From: Micromonospora saelicesensis
GTDB taxonomy: Bacteria; Actinomycetota; Actinomycetes; Mycobacteriales; Micromonosporaceae
Assembly (NCBI RefSeq): GCF_900091575.1
Contig: NZ_FMCR01000008.1
Location: forward strand, 248,001-312,000
DNA length: 64,000 bases
Direction: 5' to 3'
In this document: in pieces, positions 1 to 7,738 of the stretch
Numbering within the stretch: the first letter of the stretch is position 1
Layout: the number at the start of each line of letters is the position of its first letter
Translations under genes and position numbers: made by a program
The notes under the pieces: model-generated
The model's input: only the letters and a program-made list of their open reading frames with translations
What the model was told of the DNA's origin: nothing
Databases searched by the model: none

Positions 1-2
1 CA

Positions 3-194
3 GTGGACGGGCCGGCGCGCGAGCCGGATCCGCCGATCGGCTTCGGGCTGGCCCGTACCGGCAGCGTCGACGATGTCCGCAGCGTGCTGGAGGCCGACCC
101 GGCGGTGCAGGCCGGGCTCTACCGGGTGGAGGTGCTGACCTTCCTCTGCCCGGCCGGTTCCCTGGAGTTCCCGCTGGTCAAGGCGGGCAGCTGA
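3..194 (+). CDS. YciI-like protein, C-terminal part (5' end outside window)
   Basis: This is the last 63 codons of a reading frame that is open to the left edge, so the true start is probably upstream and the first GTG here is not meaningful. The residues resemble the second half of small YCII-related ferredoxin-like proteins: a SVDDVRSVLEADPAVQAGL stretch followed by a strand, YRVEVLTF. In that family this region contains the helix after the putative catalytic His-Asp site. The His-Asp pair itself would lie in the missing part and cannot be checked. Function unknown; family assignment is moderate because only about 60 residues are visible. Confidence 0.5.
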   Translation: MDGPAREPDPPIGFGLARTGSVDDVRSVLEADPAVQAGLYRVEVLTFLCPAGSLEFPLVKAGS

Positions 195-326
195 GCCACC
201 GGTCCATCGGTGGCTGTCGTGATGATGACGGCGCTCGCACGCCTGCCGGTGCTACGGTCGCGCCCTGCGCGGGCCGCCGCCGGGGCGTACCCGGTGTCGT
301 GGGTCGGCCCCGGTCGAGGAGTCGCC

Positions 327-1709
327 ATGATCTCCGCCGCCACCCCCGATGTCGCGTCGGCCGCCGCCCGACTGCGTGCTCTGCTCGGCGACCGGCTGCA
401 CGAGCCGGGCGATCCCGGCTACGCCGTCACCACCCGGCTCTGGAACGGCGCGGTGGCCCGCACGCCCGCGCTGGTCGCCAGGTGCCAGGACTCCGACGAG
501 GTGGCCGAGGCGGTCCGCATCGCCACCCGCTGCCACCTGCCCCTCTCGGTCCGCTCCGGAGGACACGACTGGGCCGGCCGGGCCCTGCGCGACGGCGCTC
601 TGGCGCTCGATCTGACCGGGCTGCGCACCGTTCGGGTCGACCCGGACGCGGCCACGGTGATTATCGGCGGCGGCGCCACGGCGGCCGAGTTGCTCGCCGC
701 CGCCCGCCCGTACGACCTGGTTGTCCCCACCGGCGTGGTCGGAGCCGTGGGGATGGCCGGGCTCACCCTCGCCGGCGGGTACGGCCCGCTGTGCGGCCGG
801 TTCGGTCTGGCAGTGGACAGCCTGCTCGGCGCGGAGGTGGTTCTCGCCGACGGCCGCCGGGTCACCGCCGACCCCCGGCACGACGCCAAGCTGTACTGGG
901 CGCTGCGCGGCGGTGGTGGCAACCTCGGCATCGTCACCGAGCTGCGCTTCCGCGCGCACCGGCTGCCCGGCGTGCTGGCCGGCATGATCATGTTCGCGCT
1001 CTCCGAGGCACCGGCCGTGCTGCGCGGCTACGGCGCGCTGGTCGCCGAGGCACCGGACGAGCTGACCGTGATGGCCGGTTTCCTGCCCGGCCCGGCCGGC
1101 GAGCCGGTGATCTTCGTCTGCCCGTTCTACAGCGGCCCCGACCTGGACGCCGGGGCGCCGTGGATGGACCGGCTGCGCGCGTTGGGCACCCCGCTGGTCG
1201 ACCAGATCGGCCCGATGCCGTACGCGGACGCGCTGCGGATGTTCGACGGTGGGATGGTCGACGGCAACCACTATCTGCTGCGTACCCGGTGGTTGCCCGC
1301 GCTCACCGACGGCGCGGTGGACACGCTCGTCGACGCGGCCCGGCAGGTCACCTCACCGTTCTCCGCGTTGGCCGTGCACCACTTCCACGGCGCGGCCACC
1401 CGGGTCCGACCCGGCGACACGGCGTTCGGGCTGCGCACCGATCACCTGATGGCCGAGATCATCGCGGTGTGGGCTCCCGGCGACCAGGCCGGTCCGCACC
1501 GCCAGTGGGCCGAGCGGACCTCTGCGGCGCTCGCCCCGCACGCCCTGCCCGGTGGTTACCCCAACCTGCTCGCCCCCGAGGAGACCGACCGGGTCCGGCT
1601 CGCCTACGGCCCGAACTGGGCGCGGCTGCGCCGGGCCAAGCGCCGCTACGACCCCCGCGACCTGCTGCACGCGGTGCCCACCCTGCCGCCACCGGAGCAC
1701 CAGGAATGA
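327..1709 (+). CDS. FAD-binding oxidoreductase, berberine bridge enzyme-like
   Basis: This 460-residue flavoenzyme has the VAO/PCMH fold. Residues about 45-210 form the FAD_binding_4 domain and contain the SVRSGGHDW motif (residues 74-82), whose His80 is the usual covalent FAD attachment site. A glycine-rich LAGGYGPLCGRFGL segment follows. The C-terminus ends in a BBE domain signature, a YGPNW segment then KRRYDPRDLL. The longer frame opens upstream at 210, but ATG 327 has a GAGGAG ribosome-binding site six bases upstream and matches the normal N-terminus, so it is preferred. The substrate (sugar, alkaloid or polyketide) cannot be read from the sequence. It stands alone, about 270 bases before pyk. 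Confidence 0.85.
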   Translation: MISAATPDVASAAARLRALLGDRLHEPGDPGYAVTTRLWNGAVARTPALVARCQDSDEVAEAVRIATRCHLPLSVRSGGHDWAGRALRDGALALDLTGLRTVRVDPDAATVIIGGGATAAELLAAARPYDLVVPTGVVGAVGMAGLTLAGGYGPLCGRFGLAVDSLLGAEVVLADGRRVTADPRHDAKLYWALRGGGGNLGIVTELRFRAHRLPGVLAGMIMFALSEAPAVLRGYGALVAEAPDELTVMAGFLPGPAGEPVIFVCPFYSGPDLDAGAPWMDRLRALGTPLVDQIGPMPYADALRMFDGGMVDGNHYLLRTRWLPALTDGAVDTLVDAARQVTSPFSALAVHHFHGAATRVRPGDTAFGLRTDHLMAEIIAVWAPGDQAGPHRQWAERTSAALAPHALPGGYPNLLAPEETDRVRLAYGPNWARLRRAKRRYDPRDLLHAVPTLPPPEHQE

Positions 1710-1777
1710 GCCGTCGCCTGCGGCCCCCCGGGGCACCCGAAATGCGGCGTCGCCTGCCGCCCTCGGGGCACCCGGAG
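1706..1777 (+). repeat. Two 36-bp direct repeats at the end of the oxidoreductase gene
   Basis: Two adjacent imperfect 36-base units (1706-1741 and 1742-1777) share CGTCGCCTGC and CGGGGCACCC blocks. The first overlaps the stop codon of the FAD oxidoreductase. The rest of the gap to pyk (to 1979) shows no other feature that I can support except the AAGGAGAG ribosome-binding site before pyk. Confidence 0.6.
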
Positions 1778-1979
1778 TGAGCCGCCGCCGGGAGCACCCC
1801 GACAGCGCACGCCGACGGAGGCGTACGATTCCCGGCGCGCGGTCGCTGATGCCCGTCGCCACAACGTTCCCGGTGCGGTTCCGCCCGCCGGCCCGACGCG
1901 CACCGCGCGTCGTTGGACACCTGTTCCGCTGCCTGCAAGGGGTCGGCCCCGAGTCCGACCTGAAGGAGAGACTAGCCTG

Positions 1980-3428
1980 ATGGGCGTGACACGCCGCGCG
2001 AAGATCGTCTGCACTCTTGGTCCCGCCACCTCGTCCCCGGAGCGCATCCGGGGTCTCGTCGAGGCCGGCATGAACGTGGCGAGGCTCAACTTCAGCCACG
2101 GCAGTCACGCCGACCACGAGGCGGTCTACCGACTGGTCCGGGAGGCGTCGGAGGCAACAGGTAAGCCGGTCGCCGTCCTCGCCGACCTGCAAGGCCCCAA
2201 GATCCGTCTCGGTCGGTTCGCCGACGGCCCGCACGAGTGGCGCACCGGTGACTCCGTCGTGATCACCGGGGACGACGTCATCGGCACCAAGGAGCGGGTC
2301 TCCTGCACCTACACGAAGCTGCCGCAGGAGGTGAAGCCCGGCGACCGACTGCTGATCGACGACGGTCGGGTCGCCGTCGAGGTCACCGACGTCACCGGCA
2401 ACGACATCCGCTGCCTCGTCACCGAGGGCGGCCCGGTCTCCAACAACAAGGGCGTGTCGCTGCCCAACGTGGCGGTCAGCGTGCCCGCCATGTCGGACAA
2501 GGACGCCGAGGACCTGCGCTTCTCCCTGGGTCTCGGCGTCGACCTGGTGGCGCTCTCCTTCGTCCGCTCCGCCGAGGACATCAAGCTCGTCCACAACATC
2601 ATGGCCGAGGAGGGCGTCTTCCGGCCGGTGCTCGCCAAGGTCGAGAAGCCGGAGGCGGTGGAGCACCTGGAGGCCATCGTGCTGGCCTTCGACGGCGTCA
2701 TGGTCGCCCGCGGTGACCTCGGTGTCGAGATGCCGCTGGACGAGGTCCCGCTGGTGCAGAAGCGCGCCGTGCAGCTGTGCCGGGAGAACGCCAAGCCCGT
2801 CATCGTCGCCACCCAGATGCTCGACTCCATGATCGAGAACTCCCGCCCGACCCGGGCGGAGGCCTCCGACGTCGCCAACGCGGTGCTCGACGGCGCCGAC
2901 GCGGTGATGCTCTCCGGCGAGACCAGCGTCGGCAAGTATCCGGTGCTCACCGTCAGCACCATGGCCAAGATCGTGACGACCACCGAGGCCGGTTCCATCG
3001 GGGTGCCGCGGTTGCAGCACGACCCGCGTACCCACGGTGGCGCCCTCACCGTCGCGGCCTCGTCGATCGCCCGGGCCATCAACGCCAAGGCGCTCGTCGC
3101 GTTCTCGCAGACCGGTGACACCGTGCGACGGCTGTCCCGCCTGCACTGCGACCTGCCGCTGCTGGCCTTCACGCCGGTCCCCGAGGTGCGCGACCAGCTC
3201 GCCCTCACCTGGGGCGTGGAGACCTTCCTGATGCCGTTCGTGCAGCACACCGACGACATGTTCCGCCAGGTCGACCAGGCGCTGCTCGGCCTCGACCGGG
3301 CCAACCCCGGTGACTACGTGGTGATCGTGGCGGGTAGCCCGCCCGGCACCCCCGGCTCGACCAACACGCTGCGCGTACACCAGCTCGGCTCGCTGGTCGA
3401 CGCCGCGTCGGCGCGGGCCCTGCAGTGA
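1980..3428 (+). CDS. pyk: Pyruvate kinase
   Basis: This enzyme converts phosphoenolpyruvate and ADP to pyruvate and ATP, the last step of glycolysis in the cytosol. The 482-residue length is normal. The N-terminus RRAKIVCTLGPATSS, the NFSHG substrate loop, the active-site block VLAKVEKPEAVEHL, the MVARGDLGVE motif, and ATQMLDSMI followed by MLSGETSVGKYP are all intact. The C-terminal domain (about 345-482) keeps the allosteric-domain layout. The start is ATG with a strong AAGGAGAG ribosome-binding site. It overlaps the thioesterase start by four bases (GTGA), so the two are probably translated together. Confidence 0.97.
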   Translation: MGVTRRAKIVCTLGPATSSPERIRGLVEAGMNVARLNFSHGSHADHEAVYRLVREASEATGKPVAVLADLQGPKIRLGRFADGPHEWRTGDSVVITGDDVIGTKERVSCTYTKLPQEVKPGDRLLIDDGRVAVEVTDVTGNDIRCLVTEGGPVSNNKGVSLPNVAVSVPAMSDKDAEDLRFSLGLGVDLVALSFVRSAEDIKLVHNIMAEEGVFRPVLAKVEKPEAVEHLEAIVLAFDGVMVARGDLGVEMPLDEVPLVQKRAVQLCRENAKPVIVATQMLDSMIENSRPTRAEASDVANAVLDGADAVMLSGETSVGKYPVLTVSTMAKIVTTTEAGSIGVPRLQHDPRTHGGALTVAASSIARAINAKALVAFSQTGDTVRRLSRLHCDLPLLAFTPVPEVRDQLALTWGVETFLMPFVQHTDDMFRQVDQALLGLDRANPGDYVVIVAGSPPGTPGSTNTLRVHQLGSLVDAASARALQ

Positions 3429-4309
3429 GCGACGGTCGGGTCGCGGTCGGCCAGGCGGCGGTGGACCAACTGCTGGAAGTGCTGGACCTCGACCCGACCG
3501 GGGAGATGACCTTCCGGGGGATGAGCCCCCCGGTCGGCCCACAACGGGTGTACGGCGGCCAGGTCGCCGGTCAGGCCCTGGTCGCCGCCGGCCGCACCGT
3601 CGACCCGGAGCGGTTCGTGCACTCGCTGCACGGCTACTTCGTCCGCCCCGGCGACCCGGTCGAACCGATCGCGTACGAGGTGGAGAACATCCGCGACGGC
3701 CGGTCCTTCTCGGTCCGCCGCGCGGTCGCCCTCCAGCACGGTAAGCCGATCTTCTTCATGTCGGCGTCGTTCCAGCGGGCCGAGGAGGGGCTGGACCACC
3801 AGGCCCCGGCCCCGCTGGACGTGCCCCCGCCGCAGGAGGTGCCGACGATGACCGACCGGCTCTCCCGCTACCCGGAGCGGCTGGGCATCTGGGGTCAGAT
3901 CCCACGACCGATCGACGTGCGCTACGTGGGCGAGCCCGGCTGGGTCCGCCCCGGCGACCGGCCCGCCGACCCGCACCAGCGCGTCTGGATGCGCATCGAC
4001 GGCAAACTGCCCGACGATCCCCTGCTGCACGCCTGCGCGCTCACCTACGCCTCGGACCTCACCCTGCTGGACTCGGTGCTCTCCGCGCACGGCGAGGTGT
4101 GGGGGCCGGGCGGGTTGGTCGGCGCGAGCCTGGACCACGCGCTGTGGTTCCACCGCCCGTTCCGGGCCGATGAGTGGTTCCTCTACGACTGCCTGAGCCC
4201 GTCGGCGTCCGGCGCCCGCGGGCTGGCCACCGGCCGGATGTTCACCACGGACGGCCGGCAGATCGCCAGCGCCGTCCAGGAGGGTCTGCTGCGTCGCGTC
4301 GGCGCCTGA
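3425..4309 (+). CDS. tesB: Acyl-CoA thioesterase II
   Basis: A TesB-type double hot-dog thioesterase of 294 residues that hydrolyses acyl-CoA to free fatty acid and CoA. The N-terminal hot-dog holds the family signature YGGQVAGQALVAA and LHGYFVRPGDP; the C-terminal hot-dog has YASDLTLLDSVL and the ASLDHALWFHRPFRADEWFLYD segment, containing the conserved Asp/Thr-Ser/Gln catalytic neighbourhood. GTG start overlapping the pyk stop (GTGA) shows an operon. The pyk-tesB pairing occurs in many actinobacteria; the physiological link is not clear from sequence. Confidence 0.94.
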   Translation: MSDGRVAVGQAAVDQLLEVLDLDPTGEMTFRGMSPPVGPQRVYGGQVAGQALVAAGRTVDPERFVHSLHGYFVRPGDPVEPIAYEVENIRDGRSFSVRRAVALQHGKPIFFMSASFQRAEEGLDHQAPAPLDVPPPQEVPTMTDRLSRYPERLGIWGQIPRPIDVRYVGEPGWVRPGDRPADPHQRVWMRIDGKLPDDPLLHACALTYASDLTLLDSVLSAHGEVWGPGGLVGASLDHALWFHRPFRADEWFLYDCLSPSASGARGLATGRMFTTDGRQIASAVQEGLLRRVGA

Positions 4310-4393
4310 CGCTCCGGCTCATCTCCGCCAGGTAGTCGTCGCTCGTCCCCACCAGCCAGGTGTCTCTCGTCTACGCCAGCCAGTGTCGCTCGT

Positions 4394-4415
4394 CCCCGCC
4401 AGGCAACTGGCGGGG
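4394..4415. terminator. Hairpin between convergent tesB and YceI genes
   Basis: A perfect 9-bp stem CCCCGCCAG/CTGGCGGGG with a GCAA tetraloop lies between the converging gene ends. No T-tract follows, as is common in actinobacteria, so it may work for both strands. Confidence 0.6.
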
Positions 4416-4425
4416 ATGATGTGCT

Positions 4426-5094
4426 TCAGGCCTGGTGGATGGCTTCGCCGGCGATCTCGATCTGCACCGACTTGCCGACCAGCACCCCGCCGCTCTCCAG
4501 GACGACATTCCAGAGCAGGCCGTAGTCCTCACGGTTCATCTCGGCCGTCGCGCTGAATCCGAAGATGTTCTGCCCGTACGGATCCTGACGAGCACCACCA
4601 AAATTCACCTCCAGGTCGACGGCCCGGGTGATCCCCTTCACGGTCAACTCACCGGTGAGGACGAATCGTCCGGGAATACCGTCGGACTGCGGCGGAACAA
4701 TGTGACTTCGGCCTCGTCCACCCAACCGATGGTTGCGCAGACGCGCCCACTGGAATATGGGGTCCTCGTTGCCCCGCCATTTGATACCGGTGCTTCGATA
4801 TTCGAGGGTGGGAAAACGCTCCACATCGAGGAAGTCGGCACTCTTCAGATGCGTGTCCCGGTCGACACTCCCGGTGGTGATGCTGGCCGACATGATGGTA
4901 GCCGTCACCGAGGAGAGCAGCGGGTCCTCCGCCACGAAGATCTCCGCCGTGGCCTCGGCGAACTCGCCGCGCACCGGACTCACCATCATGTGCCGGGACA
5001 GGAAACCGATCCGCTTGTGCGCCTGATCGAGAAGATAGGTGCCGGCCGCCGGGATGGTCATGCCGTCCCAGGTGCGTGTCGCGATATCGGTCAT
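4426..5094 (-). CDS. YceI family polyisoprenoid-binding-like protein
   Basis: A 222-residue YceI/lipocalin-like beta-barrel protein. The family pattern is clear: AGTYLLDQAHKRIGFLSRH at the N-terminus, VRGEFAEATAEI, a SADFLDVERFPTLEYRST block, then LTGELTVKGITRAVDLEV and a DYGLLWN segment near the end. E. coli YceI and TT1927b bind isoprenoid chains; here no signal peptide is seen, so it is probably cytosolic. The frame opens at 5169, but ATG 5094 with a GGGGGAAGG-like ribosome-binding site fits the family better. It is about 30 residues longer than the shortest members, mostly in the loop after WARLRNHRLGG. Confidence 0.85.
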   Translation of the reverse strand: MTDIATRTWDGMTIPAAGTYLLDQAHKRIGFLSRHMMVSPVRGEFAEATAEIFVAEDPLLSSVTATIMSASITTGSVDRDTHLKSADFLDVERFPTLEYRSTGIKWRGNEDPIFQWARLRNHRLGGRGRSHIVPPQSDGIPGRFVLTGELTVKGITRAVDLEVNFGGARQDPYGQNIFGFSATAEMNREDYGLLWNVVLESGGVLVGKSVQIEIAGEAIHQA

Positions 5095-5373
5095 CGTGTT
5101 GCCTTCCCCCCGAGCGGCACCCGGGTGTTTATCAATATGTTGCTGGCGGCCCGGTAAACGGCCAGACATTCGTAGTCACGCCCAGCATAGGGACGCTCCG
5201 GAACGGCATTTCGGCCGCCACCGTGCGGTGGATCATGACGTACTTCACCGGTCCCTACCGGCGGCCGCTCATTGGTCCCGCCCGGCGGCCCGGACCGGTG
5301 CCAGCGGGGCCGTTTCCCATCGACGCGTGGCTGATCGGCCGAGGGTCGCCCGCCCGCCCGGTTGACCAGCGAC

Positions 5374-5379
5374 TAACCT
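5374..5379 (+). promoter_or_regulatory. Possible -10 box (TAACCT) of a leaderless rrf2-type transcript
   Basis: TAACCT lies seven bases before the ATG at 5387 and no ribosome-binding site is visible. This spacing puts the transcription start at the start codon. No good -35 box is seen, so this is tentative. Confidence 0.35.
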
Positions 5380-5386
5380 TGCCGAC

Positions 5387-5851
5387 ATGCGCCTCTCCGC
5401 CCGGGTCGACTATGCCCTCCGCGCGGCCGCCGAGCTTGCCGCGACGGCCAGCGGCCCAGGGCGCGGCCGGCCGGTGACGGCCGACCAGATCGCCCGCGCC
5501 CAGGAGATCCCGCCGAAGTTCCTGGAGAGCATCCTTCTCCAGCTGCGCCGGGGCGGCATCGTGCACGCCCAGCGTGGCCCGGAGGGCGGCTACTGGCTGG
5601 CCCGCCCCGCCGAGGAGATCTCCCTCGCCGAGGTCATCCGGGTGATCGACGGGCCCCTCGCCCACGTACGCGGGCAACGCCCCGAGCAGCTCGGGTACCA
5701 CGGCCCGGCGCACGCCCTCCAGGAAGTCTGGATCGCGCTACGGGCAAGCGAGCGCGAAATCCTGGAACTGGTCAGCGTCGCCGACGTGGCCGCCGGCACC
5801 CTGCCCGCGCGGGTCACCGAGCTGGCCGCCGACCCGCGCGCCTGGATCTGA
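5387..5851 (+). CDS. Rrf2 family transcriptional regulator, without Fe-S cysteines
   Basis: A 154-residue winged-helix regulator. The start MRLSARVDYALRAAAELA and the recognition region AQEIPPKFLESILLQLRRGGIV then QRGPEGGYWLARPAEEISL are classic Rrf2. Redox-sensing members (IscR, NsrR, RsrR) use three cysteines after residue about 90; this protein has no cysteine at all, so it cannot bind a cysteine-ligated cluster and resembles CymR-type members that sense by protein or metabolite contact. It precedes the TauE/SafE exporter by about 365 bases on the same strand and may control it; that link is inferred. Confidence 0.9.
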   Translation: MRLSARVDYALRAAAELAATASGPGRGRPVTADQIARAQEIPPKFLESILLQLRRGGIVHAQRGPEGGYWLARPAEEISLAEVIRVIDGPLAHVRGQRPEQLGYHGPAHALQEVWIALRASEREILELVSVADVAAGTLPARVTELAADPRAWI

Positions 5852-5908
5852 GCGCCGGCTCGCCTCCCGGCCCCACATCACCTGTCGCTGACCCGGGCTC
5901 CTGTCCCT

Positions 5909-6050
5909 GGCTGCCGGCTGGTCCTCTGGTCTGGCGTCATCTGGTCCCTGTCCCTTGCGTGCCGGCTGGTTCTCCGGCCTGGCGTCATCTGGTCCCTGTC
6001 CCTGCGGCCCGGCTCGTTATCCGGCTGGGCGTCACTTGGCTCCTGCCCCT
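5909..6050 (+). repeat. Three imperfect tandem repeats of about 47 bp
   Basis: Units start near 5909, 5956 and 6004. Each has a CCGGCTGG-like block followed by GGCGTCATCTGG and CCCTGTCCCT; the third unit is more diverged. They lie wholly in noncoding DNA after the Rrf2 gene. Confidence 0.65.
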
Positions 6051-6173
6051 GCGTGCCTGGATTGCCGCCGCTCGGTTCGCGGCCCTGCGCCACGGGCCGC
6101 TGAGCCGGCGCACCGCCGGCCGCGTCCCATCCACCGATCGGGGGCTTGACCCTGGCTGCCCCATCCCGCATTG

Positions 6174-6186
6174 TCGACCAAGTCGA
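6174..6186 (+). promoter_or_regulatory. Small palindrome before the TauE/SafE gene
   Basis: TCGAC-CAA-GTCGA is a perfect 5-bp inverted repeat directly upstream of the exporter start region. It may be an operator, possibly for the upstream Rrf2 regulator. Short palindromes of this type arise by chance in GC-rich DNA, so support is weak. Confidence 0.3.
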
Positions 6187-6216
6187 TAGGAGATGCCGAA
6201 AAGTCTGGGGGCGCTC

Positions 6217-7209
6217 GTGCGCAAGCTGTTGGTCCTCGCTCTGGTCGGGCTCGTCGCGCAACTGATCGATGGTTCGCTCGGCATGGCATACGGCTTGACC
6301 TCGTCCACTCTGCTGCTGGTCGCCGGAGTCGCCCCGGCCGCCGCCTCGGCCTCGGTGCACCTGGCCGAGATCGGCACCACGCTCGCCGCCGGGGTCGCGC
6401 ACTGGCGGTTCGGCAACGTCGACTGGCGGGTGGTGACCCGCATCGCCCTACCCGGCGCTGTCGGCGCCTTCGCCGGCGCCACACTGCTCAGCTCTATCTC
6501 CACCGAGGCCGCCGCACCGTGGATGGCCGGCATCCTCTTCACGCTCGGCGCGTACCTCCTGATCCGCTTCGCCCGACCACTGCGCACCGACCGGGTCGGC
6601 GGACGGCTCCGCGGTCGTTTCCTCGGCCCCCTGGGCCTGGTCGCCGGCTTCGTCGACGCGACCGGCGGCGGCGGATGGGGCCCGGTGGCCACCCCCGCGC
6701 TGCTGGTCTCCGGTCGCATGGAACCCCGCAAGGTGATCGGCTCCGTGGACACCTCCGAGTTCGTCGTGGCCGGCGCGGCCAGCGTCGGCTTCCTGATCGG
6801 GCTGGGCTCGGAGGGATTCCTGCTCCCCACCGTCGCCGCACTGCTCATCGGCGGGCTCATCGCCGCCCCGCTGGCCGCCTGGCTGGTGCGAATCGTGCCC
6901 GCCCAACTGCTCGGCGCGGCAGTCGGCGGCGTGATCCTGCTGACCAACGCCCGCACCCTGATGCGCTCCGCCGAACTGGACGGTCCGGCCCGCCCCGCCC
7001 TGTACGCCCTGCTCGCCGCCGGCTGGCTGGCCGCCCTGGTGTTGGCCGTACGCGCCCTACGCCGGACCCGCCGCGCCCGCGCCCGCGCCGAAGCCGCCAC
7101 CGCTGCTCCCGCCACCGCTGGCGGTGTGCCCACCGAGGCCTCCGACGCTGCATCCGCCGGCGAGGTCCCGGCCGATCTGGCCGCAACGGGTACGCCCACC
7201 CCACGCTGA
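6217..7209 (+). CDS. TauE/SafE family sulfite exporter-like membrane protein
   Basis: An integral membrane protein of about 330 residues with eight or so hydrophobic segments in two halves. The first half begins VGLVAQLIDGSLGMAYG, typical of the TauE/SafE repeat, and the second has GLVAGFVDATGGGGWGPVATPALL. Members export sulfite, sulfoacetate or other organosulfur anions. The tail after residue 290 is a low-complexity Ala/Thr/Pro-rich extension, probably cytosolic. An ATG at 6193 is in frame, but its AGGAG abuts the codon with no spacing, so GTG 6217, preceded by GGGGG, looks better. The neighbouring Rrf2 regulator suggests sulfur-linked control (inference). Confidence 0.85.
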   Translation: MRKLLVLALVGLVAQLIDGSLGMAYGLTSSTLLLVAGVAPAAASASVHLAEIGTTLAAGVAHWRFGNVDWRVVTRIALPGAVGAFAGATLLSSISTEAAAPWMAGILFTLGAYLLIRFARPLRTDRVGGRLRGRFLGPLGLVAGFVDATGGGGWGPVATPALLVSGRMEPRKVIGSVDTSEFVVAGAASVGFLIGLGSEGFLLPTVAALLIGGLIAAPLAAWLVRIVPAQLLGAAVGGVILLTNARTLMRSAELDGPARPALYALLAAGWLAALVLAVRALRRTRRARARAEAATAAPATAGGVPTEASDAASAGEVPADLAATGTPTPR

Positions 7210-7274
7210 ACCCCCGTTGGCCCACCCACCAGCCGATGCCCGGTCAAACGTCGTCATCGCCGAGGTCGAGTCAC

Positions 7275-7352
7275 CAAGATCGCGCAACATCCTGGATGTA
7301 GTGGCTTCCTGGTGTTCCGTGGCCACTACATCCAGGTTCGAGCGTGATCTTG
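7275..7352. repeat. Nested hairpin repeat, copy 1
   Basis: A 78-base element with two nested inverted repeats. The outer arms CAAGATCGCGC and GCGTGATCTTG pair with a single G-T wobble. The inner arms CCTGGATGTAGTGGC and GCCACTACATCCAGG are a perfect 15-bp match. AACAT and TTCGA fill the side bulges and the loop is about 16 bases. It is the best preserved of four related copies in this window. Confidence 0.9.
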
Positions 7353-7433
7353 ATGGCTGCGGGCGTCGCCCATTCCGGTCCCGTCCAGATACGTCATGCC
7401 TCGTGGCGTGCCTTGCGTCGTGTCCACCGCCGT

Positions 7434-7511
7434 CAGGATCGCGCAACATCCTGGATGTAGTGGTTTCCTGGTGCTTCGTGGCCACTACATCCAGGTTCGA
7501 GCGCGACCTTG
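7434..7511. repeat. Nested hairpin repeat, copy 2
   Basis: Same length (78 bases) and order as copy 1: outer arms CAGGATCGCGC and GCGCGACCTTG, inner perfect 14-bp arms CCTGGATGTAGTGG and CCACTACATCCAGG, with the same AACAT and TTCGA bulges. Substitutions are concentrated in the outer arm and loop. Confidence 0.9.
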
Positions 7512-7567
7512 GCGGCGGTGGGCGCCCTGAACCCTGCCCCTGGTCGGCCGGGCATGGTGTTCGTCGT

Positions 7568-7647
7568 CAAGATCCGCGCAACATCAGGGATATTGCTGTT
7601 TCTCGCGCCTCGGAGGCAGCAACATCCGGGAAGTTGCTCAGATCTTG
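7568..7647. repeat. Nested hairpin repeat, copy 3 (diverged inner stem)
   Basis: CAAGATC and GATCTTG ends enclose an 80-base element. The inner stem is different from copies 1 and 2: GGATATTGCTG pairs with CAGCAACATCC with one mismatch, and a GCAAC/GTTGC pair sits outside it. The right end runs straight into a GGGGCGC heptamer array. Confidence 0.8.
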
Positions 7648-7651
7648 GCGC

Positions 7652-7692
7652 GGGGCGCGGGGCGCGGGGCGCGGGGGCGCGGGGGCGTGGGG
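7652..7692 (+). repeat. GGGGCGC heptamer array, short (G-quadruplex spacing)
   Basis: Six runs of four or five G separated by CGC or CGT at a period of 7-8 bases begin four bases after hairpin copy 3. The spacing of G-runs by three bases fits an intramolecular G-quadruplex on the plus strand. It lies 3' of the decarboxylase gene, which is on the minus strand. Confidence 0.8.
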
Positions 7693-7738
7693 AACGTGAG
7701 GTGCGGAGGTGTGGGGGAGCGGGCGGGGCTACGGCGGG

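Larger units (their letters stand above)
5852..6216. other. Gap between the Rrf2 gene and the TauE gene
   Basis: This gap holds no gene that I can support. It has three imperfect 47-bp repeats at 5909-6050 and a short palindrome before the exporter (both listed separately). Minus-strand frames through it encode repeated Arg/Asp/Gln-rich peptide with no recognisable fold and are treated as shadows. Confidence 0.5.
7210..7738. other. Gap of 529 bp between exporter and decarboxylase genes
   Basis: The two converging genes leave a gap that is almost wholly built from the three hairpin repeats and the heptamer array listed above. The spacers between them (about 80 and 56 bases) show no open frame with coding character and no RNA gene that I recognise. 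Confidence 0.7.

Noticed and set aside
1353..3542. A 729-residue minus-strand open frame opposite pyk
   Set aside because: GC-rich genes leave long open frames on the other strand. Its product is His/Arg/Asp-rich with no domains, and pyk is certain.
5878..6402. Possible repeat protein (DRDQMTP repeats) on the minus strand
   Set aside because: The repeats are explained by the 47-bp noncoding repeats, and the frame overlaps the start of the TauE gene.
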